Part shown: positions 1 to 5,826 of the stretch, piece by piece | Numbering within the stretch: position 1 is the first letter of the stretch | Layout: each line of letters starts with the position of its first letter | Assembly: GCA_021157485.1 (NCBI GenBank) | Contig: JAGGWO010000014.1 | Span: 1 to 11,642, forward strand | From: Sulfurimonas sp. | GTDB taxonomy: Bacteria > Campylobacterota > Campylobacteria > Campylobacterales > Sulfurimonadaceae | Direction of reading: 5' to 3' | DNA: 11,642 bases | Notes under the pieces: generated by a model | Database searches by the model: none | What the model saw: the letters and a program-made list of their open reading frames with translations, nothing else | What the model was told of the DNA's origin: nothing | Program-made: the position numbers and the translations under genes

Positions 1-1
1 G

Positions 2-775
2 CTATTTATATTTATTGAGCAGAGTTTTGGAGTTGTTGTTGATGAGAAAACTTTTTCCTCTATGATGATTATGAAAGAGCTTTATGAGTACATAGAAAAA
101 AATAAAAAGTTTGTAAAAAGTTCTGAAAAAAGTTTAAAAGATGTTTTAAAAGAGCCAATAGATAAAAAGCTACAATACTCTCCATGGATAATGTATCTCT
201 ATAAAACCTTGATGTATCCACTCTTTAAAATATATTTTCGACTCGATATTAAAGGGTGTGAAAATATTCCAAACTCGGCCTGTATTATTGCTCCTTCACA
301 CCAAAGTATGTTAGATGGTTTTTTGGTTGAGGGAACCCTTCCATATAAAATTTTAAAAAATACATTCTTTTTGGCCTATAAAAATGTGTTTGGAACCGCG
401 ATATTAAAGCCAATCGCTGATAATGGTCAGACCATTCTTATAGATGCAAATGAAAATCTTAAACAGACTATGCAGTATTGTGCACTTCCACTTAGAAATA
501 ATAGTAATCTTGTGATATTTCCAGAAGGTGCTAGAAGTAGAGATAGAAAACTTCTTGAATTTAGACCATTTTTTGCCATGCTTTCAAAAATATATAACGT
601 TCCGGTTGTTCCGGTTGTAATAGATGGAAGTTTTGAAGCTCTAAGAAGCGGAACATTATTTCCAAAACCATATAAGATTAAAATCAAATATTTAGAGCCT
701 ATCTATCCAGATAAATTAAGTGTAGAAGAGATTGTTGAAAAAACTAAAGATAAAATAGCTCAAGAGATGCAATAA
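2..775 (+). CDS. ACP–PlsC acyltransferase fusion, 5'-truncated (3' end of a probable acyl-ACP ligase/acyltransferase)
   Basis: The frame is open from base 2, so the ATG at 62 is probably internal and the gene starts outside the window. The first 32 or so residues (FIEQSFGVVVDEKTFSSM, then LYEYIEKNKK) look like helices II-IV of an acyl carrier protein. By comparison with E. coli ACP, the phosphopantetheine serine would lie about six codons before the window. A PlsC/LPLAT domain follows. Counting from the ATG at 62, it has H80-x4-D85 (SHQSMLD), the phosphate-binding FPEGARSR at 153-160 and VPVVPVVIDGS at 180-190. It would transfer an acyl group to a lysophospholipid or glycerol-phosphate at the inner membrane. 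I infer that the missing N-terminus is an AMP-binding acyl-ACP synthetase, as in Aas-like proteins. Family call for PlsC is firm; the ACP call is good; the ligase is a guess. It converges with the next gene at a 9 bp gap. Confidence 0.85.
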   Translation, partial: LFIFIEQSFGVVVDEKTFSSMMIMKELYEYIEKNKKFVKSSEKSLKDVLKEPIDKKLQYSPWIMYLYKTLMYPLFKIYFRLDIKGCENIPNSACIIAPSHQSMLDGFLVEGTLPYKILKNTFFLAYKNVFGTAILKPIADNGQTILIDANENLKQTMQYCALPLRNNSNLVIFPEGARSRDRKLLEFRPFFAMLSKIYNVPVVPVVIDGSFEALRSGTLFPKPYKIKIKYLEPIYPDKLSVEEIVEKTKDKIAQEMQ

Positions 776-784
776 AATCTAGTT

Positions 785-2053
785 TTAATCTAGTACGCTT
801 CTTGAGTCTTTAGCTATTTTTTTCTCATCAACGAAGTATAATAGAGTTGCTCCTAAGATGAAAAATATTGCGATTGAAGCGATGGAAAGACGAGAGTTTT
901 GAGTGAAAAGAGCTACAAAGGCTATTAGTAGAGGGCCTAGAATTGCTGCAAATTTTCCTAAAAAATTGTAAAAACCAAAGAATTCAGCTGAATGAGTTTG
1001 GGGAATCATTTTTGAGTAATATGAGCGACTGAGTGCTTGAATGCCACCTTGAACCAGTGCTATCATCACTGCTAAAATATAAAACTCATGACTTTCACTC
1101 ATCCTTGTAGCCCAAAAAATTATAAAAAGATAGATACCAATTGCTACATAAAGCATCTTTTTTGTGTTCCAAAGTTGTGCTAGTTTTGCAAATATAAGTG
1201 TTGAAGGAAAACCTACAAACTGAACTATAAGAAGTGCTAAAATTAGATCACTTGAGTTAAATCCTATAGCCATTCCATAATCAACTGCCATTCTTATAAT
1301 TGTATCAACACCATCAATATATAACCAGTAAGCTATTAAAAACAGCAGTAAACCTCGAAGTTTTTTGATTTTACTAAAGGTATTTTTGAGTCTTAAATAT
1401 CCATCAACTAATGCTTTTTTTGTGCCTACATTCTCTTTTTGTGTTTCTTCTACATAAAATAGAAGAGGAAGAGAAAAGAGTGCCCACCATAAAGCGACAC
1501 TTATAAATGAAGCTTTTATAGCCTCTGCCTCACTTGTGAATCCAAAGAAGGAAAAATCTTGCAGCATCCATACATTTATACTAAACAGAATTCCTCCACC
1601 AAGATAGCCAAATGCAAAGCCAAGTCCTGAGATAAAATCTACATTTTTCTCATTTGAAACTGAGGGAAGCAGACCATCATAAAAGGTGTTTGAGCCCATA
1701 AAACCAATGTTGGCTAAGACATATATAAAGGTTGCCATCTGCCAATCACCTTGGCTAACAAAGGAGAGCGCTAAACTCATTAAAATTCCAAGATATGCAA
1801 AGATAAATAGAAATCTCTTTTTAAGTGAGGCTTTGTCAGCTATAGCACCGAGTAGGGGAGCTATTAGTACTACGATAAGGCTAGATATAGAGTTTGCAAA
1901 TCCAAGTTGTGCAGTACTCATTGTTAAGTCAGATTCAGCACTATAATATGATTTGAAAAATAGTGGAAAAAAACCAGCCATAACTGTCGTGGCATAAGCC
2001 GAATTCGCCCAGTCGTAAATTGCCCAAGAATATATACTTTTTTTATTATCCAT
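785..2053 (-). CDS. MFS transporter, UMF1 (Atg22-like) family
   Basis: The 422-residue integral membrane protein has about 12 hydrophobic segments. Family signatures visible are YDWANSAYATTVM (residues 13-25), the central FISGLGFAFGYLGGG stretch and the late QGGIQALSRSYYSKMIP block followed by FFGFYNFLGKFAAILGP. These mark the UMF1/Atg22-like branch of the major facilitator superfamily, whose bacterial substrates are largely unknown. I chose the ATG at 2053, which gives MDNKKS. A TTG five codons upstream (2068) would leave only 6 bp to the divergent neighbour. The gene lies between an ACP–PlsC acyltransferase (convergent) and a glycerophosphodiesterase (divergent). A role with lipid-derived metabolites is possible but rests only on that context. 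Confidence 0.88.
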   Translation of the reverse strand: MDNKKSIYSWAIYDWANSAYATTVMAGFFPLFFKSYYSAESDLTMSTAQLGFANSISSLIVVLIAPLLGAIADKASLKKRFLFIFAYLGILMSLALSFVSQGDWQMATFIYVLANIGFMGSNTFYDGLLPSVSNEKNVDFISGLGFAFGYLGGGILFSINVWMLQDFSFFGFTSEAEAIKASFISVALWWALFSLPLLFYVEETQKENVGTKKALVDGYLRLKNTFSKIKKLRGLLLFLIAYWLYIDGVDTIIRMAVDYGMAIGFNSSDLILALLIVQFVGFPSTLIFAKLAQLWNTKKMLYVAIGIYLFIIFWATRMSESHEFYILAVMIALVQGGIQALSRSYYSKMIPQTHSAEFFGFYNFLGKFAAILGPLLIAFVALFTQNSRLSIASIAIFFILGATLLYFVDEKKIAKDSRSVLD

Positions 2054-2058
2054 TAATA

Positions 2059-2064
2059 TATGAT
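2059..2064 (+). promoter_or_regulatory. candidate -10 (TATGAT) for the glycerophosphodiesterase gene
   Basis: TATGAT at 2059-2064 overlaps a second candidate, TACAAT at 2064-2069. The ATG at 2075 follows so closely that a transcript from the first box would start only a few bases before it. No -35 box or Shine-Dalgarno sequence is evident. The element lies between the starts of two divergent genes. Confidence 0.35.
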
Positions 2065-2074
2065 ACAATAATCT

Positions 2075-2815
2075 ATGAATTTTATAGAACTTTTTAAGAA
2101 AAAATCACTTATAGCAGCACATAGAGGAGCCAGTTCAGTTGCGCCGGAGAATACTCTTTTGGCTATGAAAAAAAGTGTAGGAGAGTGTGATTTTATAGAG
2201 ATTGATGTGCAATTAAGTAGTGATGGTGTTGCAGTTGTTATGCATGATGAGACTTTAATTAGAACAACAAATATAGTTCAGCTGGATATGTATAAAAATC
2301 GTTATCCATATAGGGTAAGTGAATTTACATTAGATGAACTAAACAGTCTTGATTATGGTCATGGAGAAGCTCTGTTAACTCTTAGAAGGGCTTTGATATT
2401 TATAAAAGAAAATTCTCTTTATTTAAATGTAGAGATAAAAGATGCAAAAAAGTATTTTACTAATGCAAAGATAGTTTTAACAGTTTTAAATGAGATTCAA
2501 AAGTTAGGTGTAGAGAGTCAAATTTTAATATCTTCATTTAAAGGTGAGTATCTTAAAATAATAAAAAATCTATCTCCAAATATACCAACAGCATTTTTGG
2601 CTGATGATAAACATCATAGTAATTTAATAGAGTATCTCAATGATTTAGATGTAGATGCATATCATATAAATAAAAAGCTTCTCAATAAAGGGTTGATAGA
2701 TAAGCTAAACACAGAAGGTATTCTTGTTGGTGTATATGTAGTAAGTGATGAACAAGAGCAAAAAAGATTTTTTGAAATGGGTGTATATGCAGTTTTTTCT
2801 GATTTAGTGATTTAA
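2075..2815 (+). CDS. Glycerophosphodiester phosphodiesterase (GDPD family, cytoplasmic UgpQ-like)
   Basis: The 246-aa enzyme hydrolyses glycerophosphodiesters to sn-glycerol 3-phosphate and an alcohol. The GDPD fold is clear: HRGA at 16-19 with catalytic H16, PENT at 24-27, the metal ligands E42 and D44 in EIDVQ, the second catalytic histidine H57 in MHDET, and E120 with K122 in NVEIKD. The C-terminal part has the usual end-of-barrel pattern (GVYVVSDEQ, then AVFSDLVI). There is no signal peptide, so it should act in the cytoplasm, unlike periplasmic GlpQ. Length matches the short cytoplasmic forms. Its start is 21 bp from the divergent MFS gene with no visible Shine-Dalgarno, so a leaderless or near-leaderless mRNA is possible. 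It may recycle products of phospholipid deacylation, matching the acyltransferase nearby. Confidence 0.92.
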   Translation: MNFIELFKKKSLIAAHRGASSVAPENTLLAMKKSVGECDFIEIDVQLSSDGVAVVMHDETLIRTTNIVQLDMYKNRYPYRVSEFTLDELNSLDYGHGEALLTLRRALIFIKENSLYLNVEIKDAKKYFTNAKIVLTVLNEIQKLGVESQILISSFKGEYLKIIKNLSPNIPTAFLADDKHHSNLIEYLNDLDVDAYHINKKLLNKGLIDKLNTEGILVGVYVVSDEQEQKRFFEMGVYAVFSDLVI

Positions 2816-2845
2816 AACTCAATAAAGGCCTTGATACTACATTTT

Positions 2846-2873
2846 ATAGTTAACTTAAGTTGTATTTAACTAT
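2846..2873. promoter_or_regulatory. Inverted repeat, operator candidate upstream of the lysine-rich small gene
   Basis: ATAGTTAA (2846-2853) and TTAACTAT (2866-2873) are perfect 8-base inverted arms with a 12-base centre. Nested in it is the 10-base palindrome AACTTAAGTT (2852-2861). Possible -10 boxes overlap both arms: TATAGT at 2845-2850 and TATCAT at 2871-2876. The arrangement fits a dimeric repressor site, or a hairpin at the 5' end of the following mRNA. The sequence is AT-rich, so chance similarity is a real alternative. Confidence 0.4.
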
Positions 2874-2904
2874 CATAAAGTATATCAACAAAGGAGATAC
2901 CGAG

Positions 2905-3039
2905 ATGAATAAGACAAAAGTTAAAAAAATTGTTAAAAAAGAGATAAAGGCTATGCTTAAAAAAGAGCTGAAGCAGGATATTAAGAAAAATATCAAGAGC
3001 TATAAGAAAAAAGAGAAGAGTGAGAAGAAAAAGAAATAG
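2905..3039 (+). CDS. Lysine-rich 44-residue protein with tetrad repeat, function unknown
   Basis: This short reading frame has an excellent Shine-Dalgarno (AAGGAG at 2891-2896, eight bases before the ATG) and ends in TAG at 3037-3039. Of 44 residues, 21 are Lys and 5 acidic, so net charge is about +16. Residues 6-33 form seven tetrads, each starting with an aliphatic residue followed by Lys: VKKI VKKE IKAM LKKE, then LKQD IKKN IKSY. This predicts one continuous amphipathic helix with a single hydrophobic stripe, followed by a disordered polylysine tail. It has no signal peptide or Cys. I do not recognise a family. Binding to nucleic acid, polyphosphate or membrane is plausible from charge alone. 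It lies alone between the phosphodiesterase gene and the convergent pcm. Confidence 0.72.
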   Translation: MNKTKVKKIVKKEIKAMLKKELKQDIKKNIKSYKKKEKSEKKKK

Positions 3040-3077
3040 TTCGAAATCTTTTCCACTTTGAATTAAGTCTATTTTTA

Positions 3078-3689
3078 TTAAGTGATGAGTGGAACAAATC
3101 TGAAGCCGTAGTGTTCTACGGCTTCCACTTCTCCATCTTCTTTTTTTGTAATCTCATAAATTGAATTTTTGACTGGAATAACAAGTTTCCCACCAATCTT
3201 TAACTGTTCTACCAAACTATAAGGAAACTCACTAGCCGCTGCAGAAACTAAAATACGATCAAACTCTTTACCAACTATGCCTAGTTTACCTGTTGCTTGA
3301 ATAATTTTACTATTTTGAAATCCATACTTTTTGAGATTATTATTTCCAAATTTTACGAGTGAGTCAACTCTTTCAAGACCAGTAACAGAACCTTTATCTC
3401 CTACAATAAAACTAAGAAGTGCAGTTGTCCAGCCCGAGCCGCTTCCTATGTCTAAAATATCATCTCCCTCCTTGGGAGAAAGCATCTCCAGCATCATAGC
3501 CACTGTAGCTGGTTGAGAGATAGTCTGCTGATATCCAATTTGTAAAGGGTAGTCTTCATATATATCTGAGATAGTTGGGTCTAAAACAAAATCTACTCTA
3601 TCTATATATCTAAAGGCTTCTATAATAGTAGTTGATTTTAAAGTATCTTTACTTATGAGGTGGTTAATTAAATCAGTATTAGAAATCAT
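3078..3689 (-). CDS. pcm: Protein-L-isoaspartate O-methyltransferase
   Basis: The 203-aa enzyme uses S-adenosylmethionine to methylate isoaspartyl residues that form in ageing proteins, beginning their repair. Visible are the PCMT signature around 52-60 (GYQQTISQP), SAM motif I DILDIGSGSGWTT at 77-89, the VTGLER strand at 102-107 with the acidic ribose-binding position, and the RILVSAAA block at 145-152. The C-terminal GGKLVIPV is also typical. Length is close to the usual 205-215 residues. Its ATG overlaps the TGA of the upstream permease gene by four bases (ATGA), so it should be translated by coupling as the last gene of a three-gene operon. The cytoplasmic assignment follows from the family. 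Confidence 0.95.
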   Translation of the reverse strand: MISNTDLINHLISKDTLKSTTIIEAFRYIDRVDFVLDPTISDIYEDYPLQIGYQQTISQPATVAMMLEMLSPKEGDDILDIGSGSGWTTALLSFIVGDKGSVTGLERVDSLVKFGNNNLKKYGFQNSKIIQATGKLGIVGKEFDRILVSAAASEFPYSLVEQLKIGGKLVIPVKNSIYEITKKEDGEVEAVEHYGFRFVPLIT

Positions 3690-4372
3690 ACTTTACTAGC
3701 CATTTTTAGATATAAAATAACACTGATTCCTGAACTTCCTAGTACCATTGCCATAATAACTATCTGATACCTCACAGCAACTAGTGGATCTACTCCTGAT
3801 AAAATTTGTCCCGTCATCATACCAGGAAGTGCAACAATTCCTACTGCTAGAAATGTGTTTATTCTAGGTATCAAGGAGGCTTTAAACGCAATCTTTTTAG
3901 CTTCTTCTCTTGTTAAAAGTTTTAACTCTTTCTCAAGCCTTTCCGCCGCTAGAGAGATGGCGTTCATAGAGTTTGCATAGATCATTCCGGCTATAGGTAC
4001 AACATATCTTGGTTCATAAAATGGTGTTAAATCTAAGACAAACTCTATAATTAAGACAAGGTTTATCGTTCCTCCTACCATTATTGCAAAAAGAATAATA
4101 AAATATGTAGAGACATTCCTTTGCTCAACATTTCTTAAAGCAATGAAACTTGCCATAATAATCATAAATACAATGATGAAAAAACCTAGGTACCATGAGT
4201 CGTTTTTGAAGATATAGACTAGAGCATATCCTATCAGTATAAGCTGAACAACCATTCTAAGAGTTGCATAGAGTATTTCAGTGGAGTTATCTGTCCACTT
4301 GTAGTAGTAATATCCGACAACAGTTAGTGGAAGAAGCATATAAAGAAGATTTTGGACTGGAATCAACTCCAT
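3686..4372 (-). CDS. fetB: FetB-like ABC transporter permease (UPF0014 family)
   Basis: The 228-aa membrane protein has about six or seven hydrophobic segments. It carries the UPF0014 hallmarks LRMVVQLILIG (38-48), the SMNAISLAAERLEKEL helix (135-150) and ALPGMMTGQILSG (181-193), followed by the conserved YQIVIMAMVLGSSG (202-215). In E. coli the relative FetB pairs with the ATPase FetA to export iron and ease oxidative stress. No ATPase gene is present in this window, so the partner must be elsewhere or absent. I chose the ATG at 4372, four bases after the stop of the upstream gene. A TTG at 4384 would overlap that gene by 8 bp. Neither start has a clear Shine-Dalgarno, which fits translational coupling. 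Family is sure; the iron substrate is inferred. Confidence 0.85.
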   Translation of the reverse strand: MELIPVQNLLYMLLPLTVVGYYYYKWTDNSTEILYATLRMVVQLILIGYALVYIFKNDSWYLGFFIIVFMIIMASFIALRNVEQRNVSTYFIILFAIMVGGTINLVLIIEFVLDLTPFYEPRYVVPIAGMIYANSMNAISLAAERLEKELKLLTREEAKKIAFKASLIPRINTFLAVGIVALPGMMTGQILSGVDPLVAVRYQIVIMAMVLGSSGISVILYLKMASKV

Positions 4373-4376
4373 GGTA

Positions 4377-4709
4377 CTAGACAACCAATGTTTCTATATT
4401 AACAAGTTCGACACGGTCACAATCTTTTTTAAATAGTTTCTTTGTAGTCGCATCTTCTTCTGCTAAAGTCAATATGTCAGCAAAATCATCTTTTAAAACC
4501 TCAAGTGTATGTACATCTTTTATAGTGGATATTTTAAGTGATGCATTTTCATCTACTGTAGAAAGTTCTATGTTTCTTAAACCTTTTGCAAACTCACTTT
4601 TAATGGCCTTCATGACTTTTTCATTTGAGAGTAAGTCTACTAAAGAAACATCTCTGTTTAAGTCTGCTTTGCATAAAATCTTATATGTAACAATAATATT
4701 ACCATCCAT
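4377..4709 (-). CDS. Uncharacterised 110-aa protein, first gene of the fetB–pcm operon
   Basis: I do not recognise this protein. It is soluble, mixed alpha/beta in character and acidic in its middle and C-terminal parts, with two cysteines (residues 13 and 97) and no signal peptide or membrane segment. A strong Shine-Dalgarno (GGAGG, complement at 4719-4723) lies nine bases before the ATG at 4709, so it is very likely a real gene. It ends four bases before the ATG of the FetB-like permease and heads the operon that ends in pcm. The N-terminal IIVTYKILCKADLN resembles a beta-strand edge of a small alpha/beta domain, but no motif supports a function. An accessory role for the permease is only a guess from position. 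Confidence 0.75.
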   Translation of the reverse strand: MDGNIIVTYKILCKADLNRDVSLVDLLSNEKVMKAIKSEFAKGLRNIELSTVDENASLKISTIKDVHTLEVLKDDFADILTLAEEDATTKKLFKKDCDRVELVNIETLVV

Positions 4710-4740
4710 AATCTTTAACCTCCGCTTACGCTTTTCCTAC

Positions 4741-4746
4741 AGTATA
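4741..4746 (-). promoter_or_regulatory. candidate -10 (TATACT) for the 110-aa–fetB–pcm operon
   Basis: TATACT reads on the minus strand at 4746-4741, about 30 bases before the ATG at 4709 and followed by the GGAGG ribosome binding site. There is no convincing -35 box. The 88-bp divergent gap to the radical SAM gene holds this and one opposing promoter. Confidence 0.4.
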
Positions 4747-4769
4747 GCTAATCTAAACTTATCACGTTA

Positions 4770-4780
4770 TATGATATGAT
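4770..4780 (+). promoter_or_regulatory. candidate -10 (TATGATATGAT) for the radical SAM gene
   Basis: Two overlapping TATGAT hexamers lie at 4770-4775 and 4775-4780, 18-23 bases before the ATG at 4798. A purine-rich AAAAGGGGA ribosome binding site (4785-4793) follows. No clear -35 box is seen. Confidence 0.45.
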
Positions 4781-4797
4781 AGTGAAAAGGGGATATT

Positions 4798-5823
4798 ATG
4801 TCTCACGTAGCATGGTTAAGTAAAGAGGTTAAAAGCGGAAAGATTTTGTGTGAAGCATGTTCGCAGGCTTGTGTGCTTGAAGAAGGCGAATATGGCATTT
4901 GTGGCGTACGAAAAGTCGAAGATGGAGAGTTGAAACTGCTTGTATATGGTTTGGCTGCAGCTGTAAATGTTGATCCTGTAGAGAAAAAACCTATGTTTCA
5001 TTTTCTTCCAAACTCAAAAGTATTCTCTTTTGGAACTGTTGGATGTAATTTTTCTTGTAAATTTTGTCAAAATCATGATATATCACAGTACCCAAAAGAA
5101 CATGGGCATAATATCACGGGTGAAGAACTTTCTCCCTCAAGAGCTGTTGAACTTGCGTTAGAGTATGATTGTGACTCTATAGCTTACACATACAACGAAC
5201 CGATAGTATTTTTTGAATATACCTACGACACAGCAAAACTAGCCCATGAAAAAGGTTTGAAAAATATCTATGTCACTAGTGGCTATGAAACACATAAGGC
5301 GATAGACCTTTTAGAACCATATATAGACGGGATGAATATAGACATCAAATCTTTTTCAAATGAGTTTTATAAAGAGATATGTGGTGCCAGACTCAAGCCA
5401 GTACTTGAAGCAGTCCGATATGCTCACTCTAAAGGAATATGGATAGAGATTACAACTCTGCTCATTCAAGGTAAGAATGACTCTGATGAAGAGATAAGGG
5501 AGATTGCAAAATTTATAGCTAGTATTGATAAGTCTATACCTTGGCATCTCTCTGCATTTCATCCAATGTATAAAATGCTTGACACTCCAAGAACTCCAGA
5601 GAGTACACTGTTGAGAGCCTATAAAATAGCACAAGAAGAGGGTCTAAAATATATTTATATGGGTAATGTTGATAATGAAAAACATGAGTCGACTTACTGT
5701 CCTAAGTGTTCTAACTTAGTGATTAAACGCAGTGGGAGAATAGGGCAGTATGTAGATAATAAATTAGAAGAGAATGGAACTTGTCCATACTGCTCTAATA
5801 TTTTAGAAGGGATTTGGAGTTAA
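4798..5823 (+). CDS. amrS: AmmeMemoRadiSam system radical SAM enzyme
   Basis: The 341-aa protein is related to pyruvate formate-lyase activating enzymes and matches the radical SAM member of the AmmeMemoRadiSam triad, whose other members are Memo-like and AMMECR1-like proteins. It has three cysteine clusters. The N-terminal one is C18, C21, C25 and C35 in GICGVR. The second is the 4Fe-4S/SAM motif C83-x3-C87-x2-C90 (CNFSCKFC). The third is a C-terminal zinc-ribbon-like pair, C301-x2-C304 and C329-x2-C332. YTYNEP (130-135) and the DIKSF strand (182-186) are typical of this family. The biochemical role of the system is not established, to my knowledge. Neither partner gene is in the window. It is transcribed alone, divergent from the fetB operon, and converges with the SDR gene with only 3 bp between stops. 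Confidence 0.9.
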   Translation: MSHVAWLSKEVKSGKILCEACSQACVLEEGEYGICGVRKVEDGELKLLVYGLAAAVNVDPVEKKPMFHFLPNSKVFSFGTVGCNFSCKFCQNHDISQYPKEHGHNITGEELSPSRAVELALEYDCDSIAYTYNEPIVFFEYTYDTAKLAHEKGLKNIYVTSGYETHKAIDLLEPYIDGMNIDIKSFSNEFYKEICGARLKPVLEAVRYAHSKGIWIEITTLLIQGKNDSDEEIREIAKFIASIDKSIPWHLSAFHPMYKMLDTPRTPESTLLRAYKIAQEEGLKYIYMGNVDNEKHESTYCPKCSNLVIKRSGRIGQYVDNKLEENGTCPYCSNILEGIWS

Positions 5824-5826
5824 TCT

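Noticed and set aside
427..687. Minus-strand reading frame opposite the PlsC domain, and similar frames opposite other genes (e.g. 5356-5634, 10432-10623, 11119-11364)
   Set aside because: These are shadows of well-supported genes, with no ribosome binding sites and no protein-like features.
62..775. Stand-alone PlsC protein starting at the ATG at 62
   Set aside because: The frame is open back to base 2, and the extra residues complete an ACP-like segment, so the ATG is more likely internal.
2054..2068. TTG start for the MFS gene at 2068
   Set aside because: It has no ribosome binding site and would leave 6 bp to the divergent gene; the ATG at 2053 gives the usual N-terminus for the family.
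2905..3039. Toxin-antitoxin component or bacteriocin
   Set aside because: There is no partner gene, immunity gene, leader motif or exporter; the charge pattern alone does not support it.
3040..3077. Rho-independent terminator between the lysine-rich gene and pcm
   Set aside because: Only a 6-bp AT-rich stem with one G-U pair (TTCGAA with TTTGAA) can be drawn before the T-rich stretch; too weak to annotate.
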